A DNA stretch of 64,000 bases from Yoonia sp. (GTDB lineage: Bacteria; Pseudomonadota; Alphaproteobacteria; Rhodobacterales; Rhodobacteraceae). Below are positions 26,819-37,282 of the stretch, piece by piece. The position numbers and the translations under genes are program-made. The notes beneath the pieces were generated by a model. The model was not told the origin of the DNA. It ran no database searches and saw only the letters and a program-made list of their open reading frames with translations. The stretch is taken from positions 43,546-107,545 of the forward strand of contig JALQUF010000001.1 in NCBI GenBank assembly GCA_023263855.1, written 5' to 3'. How positions within the stretch are numbered: the stretch's first letter is position 1; each line of letters starts with the position of its first letter.

Positions 26819-28203
26819 TGCGCTATATTTCAACCCGTGGCACAGCGCCGAGCCTGAGTTTTGAAGAAGCGATGCTGACAGGGCTGGCCCGCGACGGTGG
26901 GCTTTACGTTCCCGAAGAGGTGCCAACACTGACCCACCCGCAGATTGCGGCGATGGCTGGCAAATCTTACGAAGAGGTTGCCTATGATGTGATGCGCCCC
27001 TTCATCGGCGACACATTTACTGACGCCGAGTTTCGTAAACTGATTGCGCAAGCCTATGCCGGCTTCGGGCACGCGGCCCGCGCGCCCTTGGTGCAGCTCG
27101 ACAGCAACCATTTTTTGCTCGAATTGTTCCATGGTCCCACGCTGGCCTTCAAAGACTTTGCGATGCAGTTGATTGGACAGATGTTCCAAGCCGCACTGAC
27201 CCGTTCGGGCGACCGGGTCACGATTGTCGGGGCCACGTCGGGTGATACTGGTTCGGCTGCGATCGAAGCGTTCCGCGGCTTGAAGGCCGTCGATGTCTTT
27301 ATCATGTACCCGCATGGCCGCGTGTCCGAGGTGCAGCGCCGTCAAATGACTACGCCAACAGAAAGCAACGTGCATGCGCTGGCGGTGGATGGCGACTTTG
27401 ATGATTGCCAGGCAGCGGTCAAAGATATGTTCAACGATTTTGCCTTCCGCGAAGAGGTGAAACTGGCAGGCGTCAATTCGATCAACTGGGGCCGTGTTCT
27501 TGCGCAGGTGGTGTATTACTTCACTGCCGCAGTTTCCTTGGGTGCGCCGCATCGTGAGGTCAGCTTTACTGTGCCAACAGGCAATTTCGGGGATATTTTC
27601 GCAGGCTACATTGCCAAGAAGATGGGCCTGCCGATTGCGGATCTTGTCGTTGCGACCAATCGCAACGATATCCTGCACCGCACGCTTGAAACCGGCGCGT
27701 ACACCAAGGAAGGTGTAGAGCCGACCATCAGCCCTTCGATGGATATTCAGGTCAGTTCCAACTTCGAACGGGCGCTTTTTGATGCCTACGACCGTGACGG
27801 CGCGACTGTTGCGGCGCAAATGGAAGACCTGAAGCAGGGTGGTTTCCAGATCAGTCAGGGGGCCTTTCAGATGCTGAAAGATACCTTCAAATCCGGCCGC
27901 GCGTCTGAGCAAGAAACCAGTGCCGCAATTAAAGCCTATCACCTGCACCATGGTGAGCTGCTCTGTCCGCATACCGCCGTTGGGGTTCATGTGGCCGAAG
28001 CCCATCTGGGCGCCACGCCTATGGTGACGCTTGCGACCGCGCATCCTGCAAAGTTTCCTGATGCTGTGAAAGCGGCCTCTGATGTTGCTGCCCCTCTTCC
28101 CCCGCGTATGGCAGACCTGTATGAGCGTCCGGAACGTGTGACACGCGTCAGCAATGATCTGGCCGCGCTTCAGGCGGTTATCAGAGAACGGATTTCGCAT
28201 TGA
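26818..28203 (+). CDS. thrC: Threonine synthase
   Basis: ORF from ATG 26818 (MRYISTRGTAPSLSFEEA); FHGPTLAFKDFAMQL, GATSGDTGSAAIEAF, VPTGNFGDIFAGYIAKKMGLP. Confidence 0.96.
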   Translation: MRYISTRGTAPSLSFEEAMLTGLARDGGLYVPEEVPTLTHPQIAAMAGKSYEEVAYDVMRPFIGDTFTDAEFRKLIAQAYAGFGHAARAPLVQLDSNHFLLELFHGPTLAFKDFAMQLIGQMFQAALTRSGDRVTIVGATSGDTGSAAIEAFRGLKAVDVFIMYPHGRVSEVQRRQMTTPTESNVHALAVDGDFDDCQAAVKDMFNDFAFREEVKLAGVNSINWGRVLAQVVYYFTAAVSLGAPHREVSFTVPTGNFGDIFAGYIAKKMGLPIADLVVATNRNDILHRTLETGAYTKEGVEPTISPSMDIQVSSNFERALFDAYDRDGATVAAQMEDLKQGGFQISQGAFQMLKDTFKSGRASEQETSAAIKAYHLHHGELLCPHTAVGVHVAEAHLGATPMVTLATAHPAKFPDAVKAASDVAAPLPPRMADLYERPERVTRVSNDLAALQAVIRERISH

Positions 28204-29468
28204 CCATCCAACTGCATACATTGTCGAACGGCTTTCGCATCGTCACCGAGGATATGCCGGGATTGAAATCGGCCAGCATCGGCATTTGGATTCAGGCTGG
28301 CGGCCGCCACGAACGGATCGAGCAGAACGGGATTGCCCACTTTCTTGAGCATATGGCGTTCAAGGGGACCAAGACGCGCAGCGCCCTGCAAATTGCCGAA
28401 GCCATCGAAGACGTAGGCGGGTATATCAACGCCTATACCAGCCGTGAGATGACGGCTTATTATGCGCGTGTTTTGCAAGATGACGTAGGCCTTGGGCTTG
28501 ATGTTATTTCCGACATTCTGCTCAACCCCGTGTTTGACCCTGCCGAAATCGAAGTTGAACGCGGTGTGATCCTGCAAGAGATTGGCCAGGCGCTCGATAC
28601 ACCTGACGACATTATCTTCGACTGGCTGCAAGAGGTGGCCTATCCTGATCAGGCTTTGGGCCGCACGATCCTGGGCCCGGCAGAGCGTGTCAGCAGTTTT
28701 GACCGTGGCGATTTGCAGGGCTTTGTTGCCGAACACTACGGGCCCAACCAGATGATCCTCTCGGCTGCCGGCGCGATTGATCACGACGCGGTTGTGGCGC
28801 AGGCCGAAGCGCTGTTCGGACATCTGCCTGCCGTGCCACGCGCGTCTGAATTGATGCAACCTGCCACCTTTGGCGGCGGTGAACGGCGTGAGAATAAGTC
28901 CCTCGAACAGGTCCATTTCGCACTGGCGCTAGAGGGACCGACCTATCTTGATCCTGCGATCTACACCGCCCAGATTTATGCCAATGCAATGGGCGGCGGT
29001 ATGTCGTCGCGACTGTTCCAAGAGGTGCGCGAAAACCGTGGTCTTTGCTATACGATCTTTGCGCAAGCGGGTGCCTATGAAGATACCGGCCTGACCACAA
29101 TCTATGCGGGCACAAGTGCTGAACAAATCGGCGAGCTTGCGAATATCACCATAGATGAGATGAAGCGGGCCGCCGACGACATGAGCGCCGCCGAAGTGGC
29201 TCGTGCGCGGGCGCAGATGAAAGCGGGCTTGCTTATGGGGCTTGAAAGCCCGTCCAATCGCGCAGAGCGACTGGCGCGGCTTTTGTCGATCTGGGGCCGC
29301 ATTCCAAGCATCGAGGAAACTATCGCACATATTGATGATGTGACGACTGGCGATGTGAAAGATTTCGCCGGACAAATGGCGGGGCAGGCGGGGACGGCCA
29401 TGGCGCTTTATGGGCCTGCAGAGGCAGCGCCGACATTGGATGCCTTGAAAGCACGGTTGGCCGCCTAA
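28200..29468 (+). CDS. M16 family zinc peptidase (processing-peptidase-like)
   Basis: ORF 422 aa, TTG start overlapping the thrC stop; GIAHFLEHMAFKGT (HxxEH), EVERGVILQEI. Confidence 0.95.
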   Translation: MTIQLHTLSNGFRIVTEDMPGLKSASIGIWIQAGGRHERIEQNGIAHFLEHMAFKGTKTRSALQIAEAIEDVGGYINAYTSREMTAYYARVLQDDVGLGLDVISDILLNPVFDPAEIEVERGVILQEIGQALDTPDDIIFDWLQEVAYPDQALGRTILGPAERVSSFDRGDLQGFVAEHYGPNQMILSAAGAIDHDAVVAQAEALFGHLPAVPRASELMQPATFGGGERRENKSLEQVHFALALEGPTYLDPAIYTAQIYANAMGGGMSSRLFQEVRENRGLCYTIFAQAGAYEDTGLTTIYAGTSAEQIGELANITIDEMKRAADDMSAAEVARARAQMKAGLLMGLESPSNRAERLARLLSIWGRIPSIEETIAHIDDVTTGDVKDFAGQMAGQAGTAMALYGPAEAAPTLDALKARLAA

Positions 29469-30052
29469 TGCTGGGGACCAAGAAAAAGGTCCAGATTGAA
29501 ACCGAGCGTCTGACGCTCCGCCCGCCGATCCATAGCGACTTTCGCGCATGGTCCGCCCTGCGGCGTGATAGCGAAGATTTCCTAAAACCGTGGGAGCCGA
29601 CCTGGGCGTCAGATCACCTGTCGCGCAAGGCGTTCACAAATCGCGTCTATTGGGCACAACGGTCAATCTCGAACGGGACGGCTATGCCGCTTTTTCTGGT
29701 GCGCAGGTCGGACAACGGGCTGTTGGGGGCGATCACGCTGGACCATATCAAGCGCGGGCCATCGCAATCGGGGATCACGGGCTATTGGATTGGCGAACCT
29801 TTCGCGCGGCAGGGATATATGCGCGAGGCGATTCAGGCGGTTGTGCATCACGCCTTTACTGTCATGGATCTCAGCCGGATTGAGGCAGGGTGCCTGCCCG
29901 AGAACAACGCCTCACGCCGGCTGCTTGAACAATGCGGGTACAAGTATGAGGGCGTTGCGCAAAGCTATTTGCAGATCAACGGACGCTGGCGCAACCACGT
30001 ACTTTATGCGAATTTGCGCAATGACCGTCGGGGGAAAACCGACGTCGGATAG
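29468..30052 (+). CDS. RimJ-type GNAT N-acetyltransferase
   Basis: ORF 194 aa; ETERLTLRPP...ITGYWIGEPFARQGYMREAIQAVVHHAF...NNASRRLLEQCGYKYEG. Confidence 0.93.
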   Translation: MLGTKKKVQIETERLTLRPPIHSDFRAWSALRRDSEDFLKPWEPTWASDHLSRKAFTNRVYWAQRSISNGTAMPLFLVRRSDNGLLGAITLDHIKRGPSQSGITGYWIGEPFARQGYMREAIQAVVHHAFTVMDLSRIEAGCLPENNASRRLLEQCGYKYEGVAQSYLQINGRWRNHVLYANLRNDRRGKTDVG

Positions 30053-30128
30053 CAATTCCGTCGAAAAGCATATTTCTCTTTTGCAATTTATGCTTGTATT
30101 TTGTGTCTCTTAGGTGTCGTGTGGCGCA

Positions 30129-31334
30129 ATGAAGATCAACGGCCCCTTCCTTTTTATTCTTGCGACGCTGTTGATTGATGCAATTGGCATCGGGATTGTC
30201 TTTCCGATCATGCCAGATCTGATGGAACGCGTCGGCGCGCACAGTACTGCAGAAGGCGCGCTCTTGGGCGGTATTTTGTTGTCGGCCTACGCGGCAGCCA
30301 TGTTCCTTTTTGGGCCTATCATTGGCAGCCTGTCAGACGCCTACGGACGCAGGCCCGTCTTGATTGCAGCACTTCTGACGCTGACCTTGGACTATGTGAT
30401 CATGGCAATGGCGGAAACCTATTGGTTGCTGCTGGTTGGTCGCGTGATCGCAGGGATGGCAGGGGCAACCTATATCACCGCCACGGCCTATATTGCCGAT
30501 ATAGCCAAGCCTGAAGAGCGCGGCGCAAGTTTCGGCATGATCGGTGCTGCCTTCGGGATCGGCTTTGTGCTTGGGCCAGCATTGGGCGGTCTTGCCTCTT
30601 CTATTCACATCACGGCACCGTTCTGGATCGCGGCGGCCCTTTCGGGGCTTAACGTAGCCTTGGGTATCTTTGTTTTGCCCGAGTCCCTTAAGCCTGAAAA
30701 CCGCCGGCCCTTCGGCAAGCGGGATATCAATCCGTTTGGTACGATCAAACGTGCATTCTTGATTCCGGGCCTTGCGATACCTTTAATCTGCATCTTTGTC
30801 TTTGAATTTGCGAATATGGTGTATCCGACGCTCTGGGCCTTTTGGGGCCGTGAGGTGTTTGGCTGGGACGCCTTTACCATTGGCCTGACGTTGTCTGCTT
30901 ACGGTATCCTGATTGCGGTCGTGCAGGCGGGCGTCTTGCCACAGATGACACGGCATTTCGGTGATTTCAAAACGCTTGTCATTGCAATTATCGCCGCCGT
31001 GATTGGCATGATTGGCTTTGGGCTAACCGGTGCCGTCTGGGCCGTGATCGTGTTTTTACCGTTTGCGGCCTTTTCTGATATGGCACCGCCTTTAATGACA
31101 GCCTTTGCTGCCAACTGCGCTAAGGACGATCAGCAGGGCCTTGTGCAGGGTGTGATTGCGTCGCTGACCTCTATATCGGCAGTTGCGGCCCCTTTGCTTT
31201 TGACAGGCGTGTTTGAGCGGTTTGTAAATACTGATGGGATTTACTTGCCGGGTGCGCCGTTCCTTTTGACGGCTGTTTTGGTGGTGGTGATTGTGCCGTT
31301 GATTTTGCGCCTTGGGAAACACCGGCCACTATGA
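30129..31334 (+). CDS. MFS transporter, TCR/Tet (TetA-like) family
   Basis: Start ATG 30129 (MKINGPFLFILATLLIDAIGIGIVFPIMPDLM), GSLSDAYGRRPVLIAAL; 12-TM style. Confidence 0.85.
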   Translation: MKINGPFLFILATLLIDAIGIGIVFPIMPDLMERVGAHSTAEGALLGGILLSAYAAAMFLFGPIIGSLSDAYGRRPVLIAALLTLTLDYVIMAMAETYWLLLVGRVIAGMAGATYITATAYIADIAKPEERGASFGMIGAAFGIGFVLGPALGGLASSIHITAPFWIAAALSGLNVALGIFVLPESLKPENRRPFGKRDINPFGTIKRAFLIPGLAIPLICIFVFEFANMVYPTLWAFWGREVFGWDAFTIGLTLSAYGILIAVVQAGVLPQMTRHFGDFKTLVIAIIAAVIGMIGFGLTGAVWAVIVFLPFAAFSDMAPPLMTAFAANCAKDDQQGLVQGVIASLTSISAVAAPLLLTGVFERFVNTDGIYLPGAPFLLTAVLVVVIVPLILRLGKHRPL

Positions 31335-31436
31335 TGTAATTTTTCTGCTGCAGGATGGGGGTGTTTCAATGCAAATCCCGGTTGGACAGCGGCGCGATTT
31401 GGGCCATGTAGTGGCCTAAGCCGAAAAGGATTTCAC

Positions 31437-32849
31437 ATGCTCAATCCGGTCACGCCAGACTTTGAAGATACGCTGCGCGCCCTATTGCCGGCCGCTGCGT
31501 TCAAAGAAGACAACACCCCCTATGTGTCTGAACCGCGTGGACGCTGGGCGGGGCAAGGGATGGTGATCGCACCGGGATCAACCGATGAGGTTGCTGCGGT
31601 CGTGCGGGCCTGTGCCGCAGCGCGCGTCGGCATTGTGCCTTACGGTGGCGGCACCGGTCTGGTCGGTGGCCAGTTGCAGCAAGAGGGGCCTGCGCCTGTC
31701 GTGTTGTCACTGGAACGGATGAACAAGATACGTGAAGTTTATCCCTCAGAGAACGTACTGGTGTGTGATGCCGGTGTTATTCTTGCCGATGTCCAAAAAG
31801 CAGCCGAGGACGCAGGCCGCCTGTTCCCGTTGTCACTGGCCTCGGAAGGATCAGCGCGCATTGGCGGGTTACTCGCGACCAATGCGGGCGGCGTGAACGT
31901 CTTGCGTTATGGCAATGCGCGTGCCCTGTGTCTGGGGCTAGAGGTCGTGCGCCCCGACGGAACCATCTGGCACGGGCTGACGCGGCTGCGTAAAGACAAT
32001 ACCGGCTACGATTTGCGCAATCTGATGATCGGTGCAGAGGGTACTTTGGGCATCATCACAGGAGCGGCATTGAAACTGGCCCCGCGCCCTGCCGGGATTG
32101 GTGCCGCGCTGATGGCTGTGCCATCTCCGGCTGCCGCGTTAGAGTTGCTGGCAATGGCAGGCGACCAGATTGGGGAAGGGATTTCAGCATTTGAAATCAT
32201 GCACCGGCAAGGCTTTGATTTTCTGGAAGAGGTTGGGCCGGAATACCGACAGCCTTTCTCGGATATTCCTGAATGGTTTGTGCTGATTGATGTGGGCCTG
32301 CCCGCAGGGTTAAGCCCCGAAGAGGCGCTTGAAGGGCTTTTTGCATCTGCGTTCGAGGCGGAGTTGGTGACAGACGGTGTGATCGCCCAAAGCAACGCAC
32401 AGCGTGATGCCTTTTGGCACATTCGCGAAAACATCCCCGAAGCGAACCGGCGTATCGGCTCGGTCAGTTCGCACGATATATCACTCCCGCTCAGCGCGAT
32501 CCCGGCGTTCATTGCGCGCGGCAAACAAGCCTTGGCTGAGGTTGGTGAATTTCGGATTAACTGCTTTGGGCATTTGGGGGACGGCAACCTACACTACAAT
32601 GTCTTTCCGATGCCGGGGCGCAATCGCGCCGATTACGAGGCCGAGCGCCCGGCTGTGAAGCGTGTGGTGCATGATCTGGTCCATGCGATGGAAGGGTCTG
32701 TCAGTGCCGAGCACGGGATCGGGCGGCTGAAGGTAAAGGACCTGGAAACCTATGGCGACCCAACCAAGCTTGCCATGCTGCGGGCCATTAAGGACGCGCT
32801 TGATCCGTTAGGTATTATGAACCCGGGTGCTGTGTTGCGCCAGAATTGA
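31437..32849 (+). CDS. FAD-linked oxidase, GlcD-like / D-2-hydroxyacid dehydrogenase family
   Basis: ORF 470 aa; VPYGGGTGLVGGQ, RIGGLLATNAGGVNVLRYGN, GHLGDGNLHYNVF, SAEHGIGRLK. Confidence 0.93.
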   Translation: MLNPVTPDFEDTLRALLPAAAFKEDNTPYVSEPRGRWAGQGMVIAPGSTDEVAAVVRACAAARVGIVPYGGGTGLVGGQLQQEGPAPVVLSLERMNKIREVYPSENVLVCDAGVILADVQKAAEDAGRLFPLSLASEGSARIGGLLATNAGGVNVLRYGNARALCLGLEVVRPDGTIWHGLTRLRKDNTGYDLRNLMIGAEGTLGIITGAALKLAPRPAGIGAALMAVPSPAAALELLAMAGDQIGEGISAFEIMHRQGFDFLEEVGPEYRQPFSDIPEWFVLIDVGLPAGLSPEEALEGLFASAFEAELVTDGVIAQSNAQRDAFWHIRENIPEANRRIGSVSSHDISLPLSAIPAFIARGKQALAEVGEFRINCFGHLGDGNLHYNVFPMPGRNRADYEAERPAVKRVVHDLVHAMEGSVSAEHGIGRLKVKDLETYGDPTKLAMLRAIKDALDPLGIMNPGAVLRQN

Positions 32850-32871
32850 CCCCAGACAGGACACGCGCGGG

Positions 32872-33402
32872 CTAGTCGCCTTCAAAATCACACAGGACAT
32901 GGACGTTCATACCCAAGCCTTCCAGTTTCGCACGCCCCCCTAGGTCGGGCAGATCGATCACAAAGGCGCAGCCGATGACTTCGGCTCCCATGCGTTCAAC
33001 CAGCTTGATGCCGGCCTCTGCTGTGCCGCCGGTAGCAAGCAGATCGTCAACAATCAGAACCTTTTCGCCCGGTTGCAGCGCATCATCATGCACTTCCATC
33101 GTTGCGGTGCCGTACTCAAGCACGTAGTCCTGTTCGATTGTCTTGCCGGGCAGTTTTCCCTTCTTGCGGATCGGCACGAAACCCAGTGAAAGCTGGTGCG
33201 CAATGGCGCCGCCAAGGATGAAACCGCGCGCTTCCAGCCCGACAACTTTGTCAATCGGCTGACCTGCATAGGGATGGAGCAACTGGTCGATCGCAATACG
33301 AAACCCACGCGGATCGCTGAAGAGCGTGGTGACATCACGGAACATGATCCCTTCGTGTGGAAAATCGGGGATCGTGCGGATGTAGTCTTTCACAGTTTTC
33401 AT
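32872..33402 (-). CDS. apt: Adenine phosphoribosyltransferase
   Basis: ORF 176 aa; [50 protein letters not shown]. Confidence 0.96.
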   Translation of the reverse strand: MKTVKDYIRTIPDFPHEGIMFRDVTTLFSDPRGFRIAIDQLLHPYAGQPIDKVVGLEARGFILGGAIAHQLSLGFVPIRKKGKLPGKTIEQDYVLEYGTATMEVHDDALQPGEKVLIVDDLLATGGTAEAGIKLVERMGAEVIGCAFVIDLPDLGGRAKLEGLGMNVHVLCDFEGD

Positions 33403-33414
33403 AAAGAGGTCTTT

Positions 33415-34281
33415 CTAGAGGACACGGCCAGCAATGGCGTCGAGTTTTGCGACCAATGCAGGGTCACGTTTGTCAGGGGATGTCATCACCGCATACTCCA
33501 ATGCACGATCGCACCCATGCGGACAAGCTGTCCGATCTGGACCTAACAAAGCGGGCAGGCGGCGCACAAGGTCTTGGGCTTTGGTCCCGTTGCCTTGCAG
33601 CGTTTTGATCACATCACTCACGTCAACTGCGCCGTGGTCCTGGTGCCAGCTATCATAATCAGTGACCATCGCAACAGAGGCGTAGCAAATTTCAGCCTCG
33701 CGGGCGAGTTTCGCTTCGGGCATGTTGGTCATCCCGATCACATCACAGCCCCAGTCCCGGTAGAGCTTGCTTTCTGCCATCGATGAAAATTGCGGCCCTT
33801 CCATTGCAAGGTATGTGCCACCCCGATGCACGGTGATGCCAGCATCGCGCCCGGCTGTTTCGCAGGCGTCGGACAACCGCGGGCATGTGGGGTGTGCAAC
33901 ACTCACATGGGCGACGCAGCCGGTGCCAAAGAAAGATTTGTCACGCGCGAATGTCCGGTCAATAAATTGATCAACAATCACGAAATCGCCCGGTGCCATT
34001 TCTTCGCGGAACGACCCACAGGCGCTGACGCTGATGATATCTGTCACACCATGCCGTTTGAGTGCGTCAATATTGGCCCGATAAGGCACCGTTGTGGGCG
34101 AATGGACGTGCCCACGCCCATGGCGCGGCAAGAAAGCCATCTCAACCCCATTCAACCGCCCGGTCAAAATGGCATCAGAGGGTGTGCCCCACGGGCTCTC
34201 AACGGCCATCCACTGGGCTGCATCCAGCCCATCCATATTGTAAATGCCCGAGCCGCCGATGATCCCGATTTTTGTCTGCAT
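33415..34281 (-). CDS. mtnP: S-methyl-5'-thioadenosine phosphorylase
   Basis: Start ATG 34281 (MQTKIGIIGGSGIYNMDGL); FLPRHGRGHVHSPTTVPYRANI, GTYLAMEGPQFSSMAESKLYR, GMTNMPEAKLAREAEI. Confidence 0.94.
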   Translation of the reverse strand: MQTKIGIIGGSGIYNMDGLDAAQWMAVESPWGTPSDAILTGRLNGVEMAFLPRHGRGHVHSPTTVPYRANIDALKRHGVTDIISVSACGSFREEMAPGDFVIVDQFIDRTFARDKSFFGTGCVAHVSVAHPTCPRLSDACETAGRDAGITVHRGGTYLAMEGPQFSSMAESKLYRDWGCDVIGMTNMPEAKLAREAEICYASVAMVTDYDSWHQDHGAVDVSDVIKTLQGNGTKAQDLVRRLPALLGPDRTACPHGCDRALEYAVMTSPDKRDPALVAKLDAIAGRVL

Positions 34282-34456
34282 GATCCGCCTTACCGCATTC
34301 TTCGGGTGCACATTGAAACGGAACGTTGCGGAATGGAAGCCTAGGGCGCAGTGCTATCGGCGCAACAAGCGAGATTCAGGCTGGGCTCCGGGGGTGACAA
34401 GTCGGGTTTGCTCCTTTAGTGGGCAGAGTCAAATTCCCATTCCGACAGGATTCCCT

Positions 34457-36079
34457 ATGCCCCGCGCACTCTTGGCGAGTTTCGCTGACAATCTTTCGTT
34501 TCGTGACCCTGATGCGCCATTGACCCCGGGCCAATTGCGGATCGAGATCCTTTCAGGTTTGACAGTGGCCCTGGCCTTGGTGCCCGAAGCGGTTGCCTTT
34601 GCCTTTGTCGCGGGGGTCGAGCCTTTGGTGGGGCTTTATGCGGCCTTTATCGTGGGGCTGATTACGGCTGTCTTTGGCGGGCGCCCGGGTATGATTTCCG
34701 GTGCAACCGGTGCGTTGGCTGTTGTGATGGTCAGCCTTGTTGCTGTGCACGGGGTGGAATATCTGTTCGCAACCGTTGTTTTGATGGGCCTGATCCAGAT
34801 TTTTGTCGGGATTATGCGCTGGGGCAAATTCATCCGGCTGGTTCCACATCCTGTCATGTTGGGTTTTGTAAATGGTCTGGCCATTGTGATTTTCCTTGCC
34901 CAACTGGGTCAGTTTCAGGTGCCGGGATCCGCTGAAAGCGCGGGCCACGGCATGGCAAATGGTCAATGGTTGCAAGGTGCTCCGCTTTATCTGATGCTTG
35001 CCCTTGTGGTGCTGACAATGGCGATCATTTGGGTGATGCCAAAGATCACAAATGCGATCCCTGCGCCTTTGGCCGGGATCGGCATTGTCGCTGCGATTGT
35101 GATCGGGTTCGGTCTGGATGTGCCTTTGGTCGGCGATCTGGCCAGCATCGAAGGCGGCTTGCCGCCATTCCATATCCCGATGGTCCCACTGACTTGGGAA
35201 ACGCTTGAGATCATCCTGCCTTACGCACTGATCCTTGCTGCGATTGGCCTGATTGAAAGCCTGCTGACGCTGAACCTTGTCGGCGAGATGACAGGCAAGC
35301 GCGGTGGCGCCAGCCAGGAATGTCTGGCGCAGGGTGCAGCCAACACCGTGACCGGTTTCTTTGGTGGTATGGGCGGCTGTGCGATGATTGGTCAGTCTAT
35401 GATCAACGTCAAATCAGGTGGCCGGACACGCATCGCCGGTATTGCGGCGGCGCTGTTCCTGCTGGCGTTTATCCTGTTTGCAAGTGGCCTGATCGAACAG
35501 ATTCCATTAGCCGCCCTTGTTGGCGTGATGTTCATGGTCGTCATTGGCACCTTCGCCTGGAACTCTTTGCGTATTCTGCGCAAGGTCCCGCGCACTGATG
35601 CATTTGTCACGATCTTGGTCACTATCGTTACGGTCGCCACGGATCTTGCGACAGCCGTTGTTGTCGGTGTCATCGTGTCTGCACTCGCTTATGCTTGGAA
35701 CAACGCAACGCGCATTCACGCCATCAAGCGCGAAAGCAAGACCGAAGCAGGCGCGCAGGTCTATGAAATCCAGGGGCCTTTGTTCTTTGGCTCAGCCGAT
35801 GGGTTCCTTGAGATTTTTGATATTGAGCATGACCCCGAGGTTGTGATCGTGGATTTCGCCAACAGCCGGGTCGCAGACCAGTCTGCCTTGCAAGCGATTG
35901 AGGCTTTGGCCCAAAAATACATCGATGCGGGCAAGGTTATTCACCTGCGCCACCTGAGCCGTGACTGCCACAAGTTGCTGTCAAAGGCCGGGCATTTGAT
36001 GGTCGATAGCGATGACGACCCCGATTATGCGATTGCTGTCGATTATAGCGTCAAGACCGGTATCATTGGCGGGCATTAA
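34457..36079 (+). CDS. SulP family inorganic anion transporter with STAS domain
   Basis: Start placed at MPRALLASFADNLSF; ALALVPEAVAFAFVAGVEPLVGLYAAF, C-terminal STAS-like domain (EIQGPLFFGSADGF...VIVDFANSRVADQSALQAIEAL). Confidence 0.92.
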   Translation: MPRALLASFADNLSFRDPDAPLTPGQLRIEILSGLTVALALVPEAVAFAFVAGVEPLVGLYAAFIVGLITAVFGGRPGMISGATGALAVVMVSLVAVHGVEYLFATVVLMGLIQIFVGIMRWGKFIRLVPHPVMLGFVNGLAIVIFLAQLGQFQVPGSAESAGHGMANGQWLQGAPLYLMLALVVLTMAIIWVMPKITNAIPAPLAGIGIVAAIVIGFGLDVPLVGDLASIEGGLPPFHIPMVPLTWETLEIILPYALILAAIGLIESLLTLNLVGEMTGKRGGASQECLAQGAANTVTGFFGGMGGCAMIGQSMINVKSGGRTRIAGIAAALFLLAFILFASGLIEQIPLAALVGVMFMVVIGTFAWNSLRILRKVPRTDAFVTILVTIVTVATDLATAVVVGVIVSALAYAWNNATRIHAIKRESKTEAGAQVYEIQGPLFFGSADGFLEIFDIEHDPEVVIVDFANSRVADQSALQAIEALAQKYIDAGKVIHLRHLSRDCHKLLSKAGHLMVDSDDDPDYAIAVDYSVKTGIIGGH

Positions 36080-36681
36080 TCGTCAGGGCGTTGCAGGCTA
36101 AAGACCTCGCGCACGACAGAATAATCCCGGTAGCCGAGCCGCGTCAGCGGGTTAAAGGTCGTAATGTCGAACTTGCCATCGATCAGGCAATCGTCGCGCA
36201 GGTGAACGCCGGTCACTTCGCCAAAGACAGCGAAGTTTGCCTCACCGGGCAGTTGCACAATCTGGGTAAGCTTGCATTCCAGCGTCGCGGGTGCATCAGC
36301 CACGCGCGGGCATGTGATTGTCGCGCATTCGGCTTTGGTGATGCCTGCCAGCGCGAACTCATCTGTGTCACGCTCCCATGAACCGGACGTTTGGTTCATG
36401 GCGTCGCGCGCAGCATATTCCACAATGCTGACTGCAAAAACACCGGTGTCGCGGATATTGGCGACCGAATCTTTGGTGCCATCACGGTCCGGTTTGGCGC
36501 TGGTAGATGCAAACATGACCTGTGGCGGGACATAAGCAACTGCGTTGAAAAACGAATAGGGCGCAAGGTTATCTGTGCCATCCGCGCCACGTGTCGCGAT
36601 CCAGCCAATCGGGCGTGGGGTCACAACTGCATTGAACGGGTTATGGGGGAGGCCGTGGCCATTTTTGGGCTCATAGAACAT
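36076..36681 (-). CDS. Flavin reductase family protein (FMN-binding split barrel)
   Basis: ORF 201 aa; NPFNAVVTPRPIGWIATRGADGTDNLAPYSFFNAVAYVPPQVMFAS. Confidence 0.9.
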   Translation of the reverse strand: MFYEPKNGHGLPHNPFNAVVTPRPIGWIATRGADGTDNLAPYSFFNAVAYVPPQVMFASTSAKPDRDGTKDSVANIRDTGVFAVSIVEYAARDAMNQTSGSWERDTDEFALAGITKAECATITCPRVADAPATLECKLTQIVQLPGEANFAVFGEVTGVHLRDDCLIDGKFDITTFNPLTRLGYRDYSVVREVFSLQRPDD

Positions 36682-36750
36682 CGCAGTGCCTTTTCGTTTG
36701 TGTGTCCTAGGGGTAGCTTAGCGCGCAACCCTTGGCCAGATGAAAGACAC

Positions 36751-37251
36751 ATGCAGCAGACGGCACTGACATTGGCCACGGAAACACCGCAGGATTGGTG
36801 GGAGGTTGAGGCGCTTTACGACCTGTGTTTCGCACCGGGGCGGTCTGCTCTGTCATCTTATCGCTTGCGCGAAGGCGTTGATCCGATTGCGCCACTTTGC
36901 CTGACGGCGCGGGATGCCGACGGTATTTTGGCAGGCGCTGTCCGCAATTGGCCGGTATTGGTGGGGGGAAAAGAAACCGTGCTTTTGGGCCCGATTGCGG
37001 TGCACCCGACACGTCAGGGCGAGGGCGTTGCATCGCTCTTGATGCAGCGGTGTTTGCATAAGGCCCGCGCGCTTGGCTGGTCGCGGCTGATGCTTGTGGG
37101 GGATGCCCCTTATTATCGCCGCTTTGGTTTTGTGCGCTTGCAAGATGTGACTATGCCGCCCCCGACAAACCCCGACCGTGTGCTGGGCGTGGCACTGGCA
37201 GAGGGGGCCTGGGATGGGGTTATCGGAGCGGTGACAGCAGCGCGCGATTGA
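36751..37251 (+). CDS. GNAT family N-acetyltransferase
   Basis: Start ATG 36751; LLGPIAVHPTRQGEGVASLLMQRCLHKARALGWSRLMLVGDAPYYRRFGF. Confidence 0.9.
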   Translation: MQQTALTLATETPQDWWEVEALYDLCFAPGRSALSSYRLREGVDPIAPLCLTARDADGILAGAVRNWPVLVGGKETVLLGPIAVHPTRQGEGVASLLMQRCLHKARALGWSRLMLVGDAPYYRRFGFVRLQDVTMPPPTNPDRVLGVALAEGAWDGVIGAVTAARD

Positions 37252-37282
37252 AAAACTGCCAAGATGTGCCCATCTTGAAGAG

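Noticed and set aside
26830-28221. 463-aa minus-strand ORF
   Set aside because: Fully antisense to threonine synthase, whose family motifs are unmistakable; the His/Arg/Cys-rich composition is typical of mirror ORFs in GC-rich DNA.
34244-34456. Long N-terminal extension of the SulP transporter ORF
   Set aside because: The family-like protein starts at MPRALLASF (34457); the upstream part overlaps the divergent mtnP start and shows no conserved features.
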